In this document: piece by piece, positions 25,569 through 33,565 of the stretch
Numbering within the stretch: position 1 is the first letter of the stretch
How the letters are laid out: each line of letters opens with the position of its first letter
Source: Caballeronia sp. dw_19
Lineage (GTDB): Bacteria; Pseudomonadota; Gammaproteobacteria; Burkholderiales; Burkholderiaceae
Direction: 5' to 3'
Length of the DNA stretch: 64,000 bases
Assembly (NCBI RefSeq): GCF_018449515.1
Contig: NZ_JAAVUQ010000030.1
Span: 27,344-91,343 of the forward strand
Notes under the pieces: model-generated
What the model was told of the DNA's origin: nothing
What the model saw: the letters and a program-made list of their open reading frames with translations, nothing else
The model's database searches: none
Program-made: the position numbers and the translations under genes

Positions 25569-26789
25569 ATGCCGATGCCATCCTCTTTCCCAGTTACGTT
25601 TTCACGGCCGCCGCCGCAGCTATCTGCTCGCCCGGCCGATGCAATCCCTGACGCCGACAATGCGCCCGCCGTTGCGTTGCTCACCGATACCCTGCGCGAA
25701 GCAGCCGCACGCGGAGCGTCCGATATTCACGTCGAACCGGGCGAGCACGAGTGGCGCATCCGCTTACGTATTGATGGTGCGTTGCATGTCTTTCTCAAGC
25801 CGCCGCCGCATTTGCGTGACGCTTTCATCACGCGGATCAAAGTGCTGGCGCGCATGGACATTGCCGAGCGGCGCGTACCGCAGGACGGACGTTTGCGATT
25901 GCCGTTGGCTAACGGAAATCCGGAAGACTATCGCGTGAATTCGCTGCCGGTCCTATTCGGTGAAAAACTCGTGTTGCGCCGCCTGGAGTCACTGCCGGCG
26001 GATCTGTCGCTGGCGGCGCTGGGGCTTGCCCCCGACCAGCAGAAGACGGTGCAAGCCGCGATCCACGCGCCCCACGGACTCGTGCTGGTCACCGGCCCCA
26101 CCGGCAGCGGCAAAACCCTGTCGCTATATTGCTTTTTGCAGATGCTCAACGCGGAGTCACGCAACGTCTGTTCCGTCGAAGATCCCGCCGAAATCCAGCT
26201 TGCCGGTATCAATCAGGTCAGTGTCCGCGACAAAGCGGGCCTCACTTTCGCGGTCGCGCTGCGCGCGTTCATGCGACAAGACCCGGACGTGATCATGGTC
26301 GGTGAAATCCGCGACGCCGAAACCGCCGACGTGGCCGTGAAGGCTGCGCAAACGGGCCATCTCGTACTCTCCACGCTGCATACCAACGACGCACCCGCAG
26401 CCATCGCACGATTGATCGATATTGGCATTGCGCCCTACAACCTGGCGTCGGCGCTGAGGCTTGTTACAGCGCAACGGCTGGTGCGGCGGCTTTGCGACGC
26501 TTGTCGGCGACCTTCAGACCTGGAGTTCGAGCCGGGCTTCAAACCGTTCGAGCCCCGTGGCTGTGCCGCGTGCCATGGCATTGGTTATCGCGGCCGGGTG
26601 GGCGTGCATCAACTGATGCCCATCTCCGACACGTTGCGCGAACTGATCGTCGCGCGCACCGCCACGCACGCCGTCACGCGGCAGGCACAAAGCGAGGGCA
26701 TGCCAAGCCTGCGCGACGCCGCGTTCGCACGCGTACGCGAAGGCATGACGAGCGTAGCGGAAGCCGCCGACGCGACGGAGCTTACGTGA
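25569..26789 (+). CDS. pilB: Type IV pilus assembly ATPase, short form
   Basis: 406-residue secretion ATPase of the GspE/PilB family. It has an N2 region (GASDIHVEPGEHEWRIRLRIDG), Walker A GPTGSGKT (176-183), the Asp box VCSVEDPAE, Walker B DPDVIMVGEIRD, a His box TGHLVLSTLHTND, and the zinc tetracysteine CDAC...CAAC near the C-terminus. It is about 150 residues shorter than typical PilB because the N-terminal MshEN/N1 domain is missing. Two ATG codons (25569, 25575) are close; the first is taken. pilC overlaps its stop. Confidence 0.88.
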   Translation: MPMPSSFPVTFSRPPPQLSARPADAIPDADNAPAVALLTDTLREAAARGASDIHVEPGEHEWRIRLRIDGALHVFLKPPPHLRDAFITRIKVLARMDIAERRVPQDGRLRLPLANGNPEDYRVNSLPVLFGEKLVLRRLESLPADLSLAALGLAPDQQKTVQAAIHAPHGLVLVTGPTGSGKTLSLYCFLQMLNAESRNVCSVEDPAEIQLAGINQVSVRDKAGLTFAVALRAFMRQDPDVIMVGEIRDAETADVAVKAAQTGHLVLSTLHTNDAPAAIARLIDIGIAPYNLASALRLVTAQRLVRRLCDACRRPSDLEFEPGFKPFEPRGCAACHGIGYRGRVGVHQLMPISDTLRELIVARTATHAVTRQAQSEGMPSLRDAAFARVREGMTSVAEAADATELT

Positions 26790-28003
26790 ACGTGAACATG
26801 AGCCCACTGTCTTTCGATACGCGCTTTGGCTGGCGAGGCATTGACGCAAACGGTGCGGACAAGCGCGGCAAGACAATCGCCGCGGATTCAACCCGTGCGC
26901 GCGCGGCGCTAAAGCGCGGCGGCGTCACGGTGCTGGAACTCACTGCGCTCGGTTCGGCGCCACCCCCAAAAGCCCGCGCTGCCGACGTCACGCTGTTCAC
27001 GCGGCAACTCGCCGGCTTGCTGCGCGCCGGCTTGCCGCTTGCGCCGTCTCTGGATCTCATCGCCGATACCCCTTCGCGCGGTGGCCTGCCACGCATCGTG
27101 GGATCGGTTGCACGGGATATCACGCAGGGCATTGCATTTTCGGAAGCGCTGGCGCGTCATCCCGCCTGTTTCAACACGCTGTATTGCCAGCTGGTTGCCG
27201 TCGGCGAAGTGGCCGGCGCGTTGCCGGTCGTGCTCGCGCGGCTCGCCGAAGACCGCGAACGAGCAGGCGCTCAACGGGCGAAACTGCGTGCCGCGCTGAC
27301 CTATCCGGTCGCGGTGCTGTTGTTGTCGCTTGCCATTACCGCAGGATTGCTGGTTGGCGTGGTGCCGACCTTCAAGACCATCTTCGATGGTTTCGGCGCT
27401 AAATTGCCGGCACCCACTTTGTTCGTGCTCGCGTTATCGGATGGCGTCGCGCGCTGGTGCGGACCGTTCGCGCTCTTTTGCGTGGTGTCCGGCATCGCGT
27501 TCAAGCGACTTCTACGACGAGTCCCCGCAGCGAGAAGCGCGTTTGACCGCGCCATGCTGAAGCTGCCGCTCGCCGGATCCCTCCTGCGAGCGTTGGCGGT
27601 AGCACGCTGGAGCCGCGCGCTCGGCACATTACTGGCGGCGGGCACACCGTTATCGGATGCATTCGATTCCTTGGCGAGCGCCACGGGCAACCGTATCTTC
27701 GATACCGCCACCGTCGAAATTGCCAGGCGGCTTCGACATGGCGAGCGGCTCGCCGCCGCCATGCGTGCGGTCGGCTGCTTTCCGCCGGATGTGGTGCAGC
27801 CTATCGCCGTGGCCGAGGAATCCGGTTCGCTCGACGCGATGCTGCTCGATCTCGCTACACTGGGCGACCGTCAGGTGGACGAACAGACCAGCGCATTCGC
27901 GAGCCTGTGCGAGCCGGTTGTGATCGTGGTACTCGGCGCATTGGTTGGCGGTCTCGTCGTCGCCATGTATCTTCCGATCGTTCAGCTCGGGAATGTGGTG
28001 TAG
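26786..28003 (+). CDS. pilC: Type IV pilus inner-membrane platform protein
   Basis: 405-residue GspF/PilC family protein with two T2SSF domains, each preceding a membrane helix. The first contains TLFTRQLAGLLRAGLPLAPSLDLI, the second ARWSRALGTLLAAGTPLSDAFDSLA; helices lie at VAVLLLSLAITAGLLVGVV, FALFCVVSGIAF and VIVVLGALVGGLVVAMYLPI. The start is judged to be GTG at 26786: it overlaps the pilB stop as GTGA and sits 5 nt after a GGAG ribosome site. The ATG at 26798 (401 residues) lies 17 nt from that site and is less likely. Confidence 0.88.
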   Translation: MNVNMSPLSFDTRFGWRGIDANGADKRGKTIAADSTRARAALKRGGVTVLELTALGSAPPPKARAADVTLFTRQLAGLLRAGLPLAPSLDLIADTPSRGGLPRIVGSVARDITQGIAFSEALARHPACFNTLYCQLVAVGEVAGALPVVLARLAEDRERAGAQRAKLRAALTYPVAVLLLSLAITAGLLVGVVPTFKTIFDGFGAKLPAPTLFVLALSDGVARWCGPFALFCVVSGIAFKRLLRRVPAARSAFDRAMLKLPLAGSLLRALAVARWSRALGTLLAAGTPLSDAFDSLASATGNRIFDTATVEIARRLRHGERLAAAMRAVGCFPPDVVQPIAVAEESGSLDAMLLDLATLGDRQVDEQTSAFASLCEPVVIVVLGALVGGLVVAMYLPIVQLGNVV

Positions 28004-28042
28004 GTGGTGTAGGATCGCAGCCGAATTCAACCCAGGACAGTC

Positions 28043-28954
28043 ATGCAGCCTTTGTATCAGGCGGAGTTTTCAGGCCGCTATCTCGACGCTTACGGTTCCG
28101 CGTTCGGCGCTTTGCCGCTCGCGGCGCAGTATGGTTTCGCGATCGTCTTCGGGCTGGTAATCGGCAGCTTTCTGACGGTCGTCGTGCACCGCCTGCCGAT
28201 CATGCTGGAACGCGCGTGGAAGGCCGAGAACGCCATCAGCAACGAGGACGACGCGCATAAAGACGCGCTGCCCGCCCGCTACAATCTCGCCGTACCACGC
28301 AGCGCCTGCCCGCATTGCGGCCACGTGTTGCGGCCGTGGGAAAATATCCCGGTCGTGAGTTACGTGCTGCTGCGCGGCCGTTGCGCGAAATGCAACGCAC
28401 GCGTAAGCGCACGTTATCCGCTGACCGAACTGGCCACGGCGCTGTTTGCCTCGCTATCGCTGTTTGCGTTCGGACCCACGCTGATCGCGCTCGCGGCGTT
28501 CGGTTTGTGCGCGACGCTGCTGGCTGCGAGCCTGATCGACTTCGACACCCGCTATCTGCCTGACACGCTGACCTTGCCGCTGCTGTGGGCCGGCCTGATC
28601 GTCAATCTCGGCGACACTGCATTCGTCCCGCTGCAGGAGGCGGTTATCGGTGCGATCGCGGGTTATCTGTTTCTCTGGTGCGTGTATTGGCTGTTCAGGC
28701 TCGTACGCGGCGTGGAAGGCATGGGTTACGGCGACTTCAAGCTGCTCGGCGCGCTTGGCGCGTGGCTCGGCTGGCAGGCGCTGCCGCAGGTAGTGCTGGT
28801 GTCGGCGCTGATGGGCGCGATCTTCGGACTGGCGGCAACCGGTATTGGCAAGATGCGCTTTGAAGAACCGCTGCCGTTCGGGCCGTTTCTCGCAGCAGGC
28901 GGCGTGATTACGTTATTTTTCGGCACGCCGCTTTACGCGGTGTTCGGCGGATAA
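28043..28954 (+). CDS. pilD: Prepilin leader peptidase/N-methyltransferase
   Basis: 303-residue membrane aspartyl protease that cleaves type IV prepilin-like leaders and methylates the new N-terminus. The N-terminal cytoplasmic domain has the zinc tetracysteine CPHC...CAKC. Catalytic aspartates are in SLIDFDTRYLPD and GMGYGDFK (GxGxGD motif). About eight membrane segments are visible, beginning QYGFAIVFGLVIGSFLTVVVHRLP. It follows pilC by 39 nt and precedes coaE, the conserved beta-proteobacterial order. No pilin gene is in this window. Confidence 0.95.
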   Translation: MQPLYQAEFSGRYLDAYGSAFGALPLAAQYGFAIVFGLVIGSFLTVVVHRLPIMLERAWKAENAISNEDDAHKDALPARYNLAVPRSACPHCGHVLRPWENIPVVSYVLLRGRCAKCNARVSARYPLTELATALFASLSLFAFGPTLIALAAFGLCATLLAASLIDFDTRYLPDTLTLPLLWAGLIVNLGDTAFVPLQEAVIGAIAGYLFLWCVYWLFRLVRGVEGMGYGDFKLLGALGAWLGWQALPQVVLVSALMGAIFGLAATGIGKMRFEEPLPFGPFLAAGGVITLFFGTPLYAVFGG

Positions 28955-28979
28955 AACGAAACGAAAAGGGAGTTGAACG

Positions 28980-29627
28980 ATGTTCAGCATCGGCTTGACC
29001 GGCGGGATCGGCAGCGGCAAGACCACGGTGGCGGACATGTTTGCCGCGCGCGGCGTACCCGTTATCGATACAGACCTGATCGCGCACCAGATTACCGCGC
29101 CGGGTGGCGTCGCAATGCCGCTGATCGAAAGCGGGTTCGGCCCGGAATACGTTGCCGCCGACGGTTCGCTGGATCGCGCAAAAATGCGCACCCGCGTTTT
29201 CTCCGATAACGCCGCCAAAGCTCAACTCGAATCGATCACGCATCCACTGATCCGCGCCGAAAGCGAGCGCCAACGCAATGCGGCGCAAGGGGCTTATCAC
29301 ATCGTCGTGGTGCCGTTGCTGATTGAAGCGGGCGAACGTGCGAGCAAGGTGGAGCGGATTCTCGTGGTCGACTGCCCGGTAGACACGCAAATCGAGCGCG
29401 TGATCCGGCGCAACGGCTTCACACGCGATCAGGTGCTCGCCATCATCGCGCGTCAGGCCAAGCGTGAAGCGCGCCTGGCGGCCGCCGACGACGTCGTCGT
29501 CAACGACTCTGCCGCCACGCTGGAAACGCTGCAGCGCGAGGTGGACGCCTTGCACGTGCGCTATCTGGCAATGGCCTCGGAGACGGACAAACTGCAGAGC
29601 AAACCGGGGAGCAAACCGCGTACCTAG
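28980..29627 (+). CDS. coaE: Dephospho-CoA kinase
   Basis: Last step of coenzyme A synthesis: ATP phosphorylates the 3'-OH of dephospho-CoA. The 215-residue protein begins MFSIGLTGGIGSGKTTVAD, a Walker A at residues 8-15, followed by PVIDTDLIAHQI and ITHPLIRAE typical of CoaE. The lid region has RVIRRNGFTRDQVLAIIARQ. Length is normal. It lies 25 nt after pilD with an AGGGAG ribosome site and is probably in the same operon. Confidence 0.97.
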   Translation: MFSIGLTGGIGSGKTTVADMFAARGVPVIDTDLIAHQITAPGGVAMPLIESGFGPEYVAADGSLDRAKMRTRVFSDNAAKAQLESITHPLIRAESERQRNAAQGAYHIVVVPLLIEAGERASKVERILVVDCPVDTQIERVIRRNGFTRDQVLAIIARQAKREARLAAADDVVVNDSAATLETLQREVDALHVRYLAMASETDKLQSKPGSKPRT

Positions 29628-29783
29628 CAAGTGCATGCAACGCGTTCGAACTCCTCACGAACGGCGCTGAAAATGCGCGCCAAATGTGATTAAACGTGCG
29701 GATTTGCCGTGAGTTTGATGCGGCATTAGAATGTCCTCACTTTCTGCCATCGAACCTTTCGACCAACGCCGAGGCGAGCGCGC

Positions 29784-30539
29784 TTGATCCTTTACGAGTA
29801 CCCCTTCAACGAGCGAATCAGAACGCTGCTGCGTCTCGAAGACCTTTTCGAGCGTTTCACCTTCTTTCTGACTCAAGAAGACCCGCGCGAACATCACGCA
29901 GCACTGACCACGTTGTTCGAGATCGCCGAAGTCGCCGGCCGCACGGATCTGAAAGCGGACCTGATGAAGGAGCTGGAGCGGCAACGCCAGACACTGGCGC
30001 CGTTCCGCGGCAATCCCGGTATCGAGCAGGATGCGTTGGAATCAGTGCTGGGCGAAATCGAGCAGACATTGGCCGGCCTCGGCCAGATGCAGGGCAAGAC
30101 GGGTCAGCATCTGGCCGATAACGAATGGCTTGCGAGCATTCGCAGCCGTACGATCATTCCAGGTGGAACCTGCCGCTTCGATCTGCCGTCGTACTTCGCG
30201 TGGCAACAAAATCCTGCCGAGGAGCGCCGCGGGGACATCGCGAAATGGGTCACGCCCATGCTGCCGTTGCGCGACGCCGCTACTATCGTGCTGCGTCTCG
30301 CACGAGAATCGGGCCAGGCGTCGAAAGTCATGGCCATGCAAGGCAGCTATCAGCAGATGCTTTCGGGTCGAACTTATCAATTGATGCAGGTACGAGTGCC
30401 GTCCGACACGCGCCTGATTCCCGAGGCGAGTGCGAACAAGTACATGCTATGGGTACGCTTTACAGTGCAGGACGGCGATCTGAGGCCACGTGCGGTAGAC
30501 GCCGACATCCCGTTCCACCTGACGTTATGCAGTCTTTAA
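29784..30539 (+). CDS. zapD: Z-ring associated protein D
   Basis: Cytoplasmic FtsZ-binding protein that bundles FtsZ filaments at midcell. The 251-residue product reads MILYEYPFNERIRTLLRLED with the family's EDPREHHAALTTLFEIAEV and ASANKYMLWVRFT. The start is TTG at 29784, supported by a GAGGCGAG ribosome site and by the conserved N-terminus. Its target ftsZ lies about 10 kb away in the same window. Confidence 0.95.
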   Translation: MILYEYPFNERIRTLLRLEDLFERFTFFLTQEDPREHHAALTTLFEIAEVAGRTDLKADLMKELERQRQTLAPFRGNPGIEQDALESVLGEIEQTLAGLGQMQGKTGQHLADNEWLASIRSRTIIPGGTCRFDLPSYFAWQQNPAEERRGDIAKWVTPMLPLRDAATIVLRLARESGQASKVMAMQGSYQQMLSGRTYQLMQVRVPSDTRLIPEASANKYMLWVRFTVQDGDLRPRAVDADIPFHLTLCSL

Positions 30540-30595
30540 GTTGGGCTTAGAAACCCCATTTACTGAACTCAACCTCTTTCAATCCGCTCTGCAGA

Positions 30596-30787
30596 ATGAC
30601 CACTATCGTTAAATGCCCGACTTGCGAGAAGGACGTCCGCTGGGTTCCCGAAAGCCGCTTTCGTCCGTTTTGTTCAGACCGTTGCAAGCAGATCGATCTC
30701 GGTGCCTGGGCGACCGAGAAGTACAAGATCGGCGGCAGTGAGCAAGACACGCCGCCCGATGAAGACTCGCATAGCGGCCTGAACTAG
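30596..30787 (+). CDS. yacG: DNA gyrase inhibitor YacG
   Basis: 63-residue zinc protein that binds GyrB and blocks DNA binding by gyrase. Zinc ligands are Cys7 and Cys10 (CPTC) and Cys26 and Cys30 (FCSDRCK). The acidic C-terminal tail (SEQDTPPDEDSHS) is usual. It follows zapD by 56 nt, the conserved coaE-zapD-yacG order, and converges with the nudix gene. Confidence 0.95.
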   Translation: MTTIVKCPTCEKDVRWVPESRFRPFCSDRCKQIDLGAWATEKYKIGGSEQDTPPDEDSHSGLN

Positions 30788-30806
30788 GCCGCAGCAAAAC
30801 AAAGCT

Positions 30807-31250
30807 CTAAACCGCTTCCGCCGCGAGCCACTCCAGTACAGGAATGGCCGCGGGCAACAACGGCGTGACATCGGCGGGAAGATGCTGCCAGGATAACGCC
30901 TGGCCTTCGCGTCCGGCCGGCTCACCATTCCACGCGGTCACCTTGCAGAAATAGAGCCGCACGTACGCGTGGGGGTAATCGTGCTCGAGTGTCCGCCAGC
31001 GCTCGCAACCGGTCACCTCGATACCCAATTCCTCATGCAATTCCCGCGTGAGCGCTGCTTCAACGCTTTCCCCCGCTTCCAGCTTGCCGCCGGGAAACTC
31101 CCAGTAACCTTCATACGGTTTGCCTTCCGGGCGCTGAGCCAGCAGATAGCGACCGTCCGGTTGCACGAGCACGCCGACCGCGACGTCCGTCACCTTGCGT
31201 CCATCGGGCGCCGTGTTTAAAACGCTCGAAGTAGAAGTAGAAGCCGTCAT
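30807..31250 (-). CDS. mutT: Nudix hydrolase, MutT/8-oxo-dGTP diphosphatase type
   Basis: 147-residue NUDIX protein. The Nudix box spans GGKLEAGESVEAALTREL-HEELGIEV and matches GX5EX7REUXEEXGU. Residues AVGVLVQPDGRYLLAQRPEGKPYEGYWEFPGG resemble MutT, which removes 8-oxo-dGTP from the nucleotide pool. The frame extends upstream, but the ATG at 31250 overlaps the ATPase stop as ATGA, which fixes the start. It is the last gene of the argJ-ATPase-mutT unit. Confidence 0.88.
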   Translation of the reverse strand: MTASTSTSSVLNTAPDGRKVTDVAVGVLVQPDGRYLLAQRPEGKPYEGYWEFPGGKLEAGESVEAALTRELHEELGIEVTGCERWRTLEHDYPHAYVRLYFCKVTAWNGEPAGREGQALSWQHLPADVTPLLPAAIPVLEWLAAEAV

Positions 31251-32110
31251 GCCTTGCGGCCCGACCAGTCGCGGGCGAATTGCCACGCCACCCGTCCCGA
31301 GCGCGAGCCGCGTTCCAACGCCCACACGAGGGCGTCGCCGCGAGCCCCGGCAATCTCTTCTGCCTGGCAGCCGAAATGCTTCAGCCAGTGGCCGACGATC
31401 GTCAGATAATCGTCCTGCTTGAACGGGTAAAAACTCACCCACAGGCCGAATCGCTCGGACAGCGAAATCTTCTCTTCAACCACTTCGCCGGGATGAATTT
31501 CGCCGTCGGACGTGTGTTTGTAGGTCTCGTTGTCGCTCATGTATTCGGGCAACAAATGGCGCCGGTTCGACGTCGCGTAAATCAGCACGTTGTCTGATTG
31601 AGCGGAGATCGAGCCGTCCAGCGCCACTTTCAGCGCCTTGTAGCCCGACTCGCCTTCTTCGAACGAGAGGTCGTCGCAGAAAACGATGAACCGTTCCGGC
31701 CGCGCGGAAATCAGGTCGACGATATCGCCAAGATCGTGGAGATCGTCTTTATCGACTTCGATCAGACGCAGCCCTTCCGTGTGGTACGCGTTCAGGCATG
31801 CCTTGATCAGCGATGACTTGCCGGTCCCGCGCGCGCCAGTCAGCAACACGTTGTTCGCTGGAGACTTGCGCACGAACTGCCGCGTGTTCTGCTCGATAAG
31901 CCCCTTCTGGCGCTCGATATTGCAAAGATCGTCGAGCGACAATGGCGACAGGTTCGGTACCGGCTGCAGGAAACCGCGTCCCTGACGCTTGCGCCAGCGA
32001 AATGCCACGGCGCTATTCCAGTCGATTTCCGGCGGAGCCGGCGGCAACATCCCTTCTACGCGCGCCAGGACAGCTTCGGCACGGGTCAGAAATTGTTCGA
32101 GTTTATCCAT
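31247..32110 (-). CDS. DUF815-family AAA ATPase
   Basis: 287-residue P-loop ATPase with Walker A GARGTGKSS, Walker B-like FIVFCDDLSFEEGE and sensor IYATSNRRHLLPE. This combination is typical of DUF815 (PF05673) proteins of unknown function. The ATG at 32110 (MDKLEQFLTRAEAVLARVEG) is preferred over an upstream in-frame start because it lies 11 nt after the argJ stop and starts the coiled N-terminus. It is translationally coupled to mutT by an ATGA overlap. Confidence 0.85.
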   Translation of the reverse strand: MDKLEQFLTRAEAVLARVEGMLPPAPPEIDWNSAVAFRWRKRQGRGFLQPVPNLSPLSLDDLCNIERQKGLIEQNTRQFVRKSPANNVLLTGARGTGKSSLIKACLNAYHTEGLRLIEVDKDDLHDLGDIVDLISARPERFIVFCDDLSFEEGESGYKALKVALDGSISAQSDNVLIYATSNRRHLLPEYMSDNETYKHTSDGEIHPGEVVEEKISLSERFGLWVSFYPFKQDDYLTIVGHWLKHFGCQAEEIAGARGDALVWALERGSRSGRVAWQFARDWSGRKA

Positions 32111-32121
32111 GAGATTTAAGA

Positions 32122-33363
32122 TCAGGAGCGGTAATCGGCGTTGATGCTGACGTAATCGTGCGAGAGATCGCACGTCCAGATGGTGGCGTCCGCTTGACCG
32201 CGGCCTAGCAGCACGCGGATCGCGATCTCGCTTTTCTTCATCACGCGCTGACCGTCTTCCTCGCGATACTCAGGATTACGGCCACCGTTCTTCGCGACAA
32301 GGACATCATCGAGGTATAGATCGATCTTGTTCACGTCGAGATCTGCCACGCCCGCATAACCGATAGCCGCGAGAATCCGGCCCAGGTTGGGATCGGACGC
32401 GTAGAAGGCGGTCTTGACGAGCGGCGAATGGCCGATTGCATACGCGATCAGGCGGCATTCGGCTTCGCTCGTGCCGCCTTCCACCGTCACCGTCATGAAC
32501 TTGGTCGCGCCCTCGCCATCGCGCACGATCAGTTGCGCCAGCTCCTGCGCCACCGATGTCACGGCATCGCGCAACGCGACATAGGCGGGGGAGTCCGTCG
32601 ATGTAATCAACGGCAGCGACGACTTGCCCGAAGCGATCACGATGAACGAATCGTTCGTCGAGGTATCGCCGTCAATGGTGATGCAGTTGAACGAGCGATC
32701 GGCAACGTGCTTGATCAGGGTATCGAGCACCGGTTGCGTGACAGCGGCATCGCAGGCGAGAAAACCGAGCATGGTCGCCATGTTCGGCCGGATCATGCCC
32801 GCGCCCTTGCTGATACCCGACAGCGTGACCGTGTGGCCATCGATCTGAACCTGACGCGATGCAGCCTTCGGCAATGTATCCGTGGTCATGATGGTTTGCG
32901 CAGCATCGTACCAGTGCGCGGGCTTTTGGTTCGCCAGCGCAGCAGGCAAACCTGCTTTCAAACGATCAACAGGCAGCGGCTCAAGAATCACGCCCGTGGA
33001 AAATGGCAGGATCTGCGTGGCTTCAAGGTCCAGCAGCGCGGCCAGCGCCTCACACGTTTCACGCGTGTGCGCCATGCCCGGCTCGCCGGTTCCAGCATTC
33101 GCATTGCCGGTGTTCACCACAAGTGCACGAATGCCCTTGCCGCCCGCACGCACTGCGTCGAGATGCTCGCGACACACCGTCACGGGCGCCGCGCAGAAAC
33201 GGTTTTGCGTAAACACACCGCCGACCGTCGCGCCTTCTTCGATCTGAATGACGAGCACATCCTTGCGATTCGGTTTTCGAATGTTCGCCTCGGCCCAGCC
33301 TAGCGTGACGCCGGCGACGGGAAACAGGTGGGCGGGATCGATCGAGGGGAAATTGACGGCCAT
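32122..33363 (-). CDS. argJ: Bifunctional ornithine acetyltransferase/N-acetylglutamate synthase
   Basis: Arginine synthesis enzyme that recycles the acetyl group from N-acetylornithine to glutamate. The 413-residue precursor self-cleaves before the Thr in KGAGMIRPNMATML to give alpha and beta chains; that Thr is the nucleophile. Other family blocks are NTGNANAGTGEPGM, STGVILEPLP, TIDGDTSTNDSF and the C-terminal DLSHDYVSINADYRS. The ATG at 33363 starts MAVNFPSIDPAHLFPVAGV, the conserved N-terminus. It lies 202 nt downstream of secA. Confidence 0.96.
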   Translation of the reverse strand: MAVNFPSIDPAHLFPVAGVTLGWAEANIRKPNRKDVLVIQIEEGATVGGVFTQNRFCAAPVTVCREHLDAVRAGGKGIRALVVNTGNANAGTGEPGMAHTRETCEALAALLDLEATQILPFSTGVILEPLPVDRLKAGLPAALANQKPAHWYDAAQTIMTTDTLPKAASRQVQIDGHTVTLSGISKGAGMIRPNMATMLGFLACDAAVTQPVLDTLIKHVADRSFNCITIDGDTSTNDSFIVIASGKSSLPLITSTDSPAYVALRDAVTSVAQELAQLIVRDGEGATKFMTVTVEGGTSEAECRLIAYAIGHSPLVKTAFYASDPNLGRILAAIGYAGVADLDVNKIDLYLDDVLVAKNGGRNPEYREEDGQRVMKKSEIAIRVLLGRGQADATIWTCDLSHDYVSINADYRS

Positions 33364-33488
33364 GTTCGCGACTCGCTGAAAGTGGCGAGTGCCGGTGCTC
33401 AGAAAGCGCAACGGCACGGAGATGAAAGGAACGGAGCCTGACTTGTTTGAAAGACGGACGTCCGGCGATACCAAAACCAATTTGCCAA

Positions 33489-33513
33489 AGACAAACGACG
33501 CATTGCTGCGTCG
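33489..33513 (-). terminator. Possible terminator after secA
   Basis: CGACGCA (33496-33502) pairs with TGCGTCG (33507-33513) across a 4-nt loop. On the minus strand it is followed by TTTGTCTTTGG. The stem is short and the T-tract interrupted, so termination may be partial. Confidence 0.4.
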
Positions 33514-33565
33514 CCTGTCTCCAATGCTTCTTTCTTGTTACTCGCTACGGCTCTTCAACCGTCGA

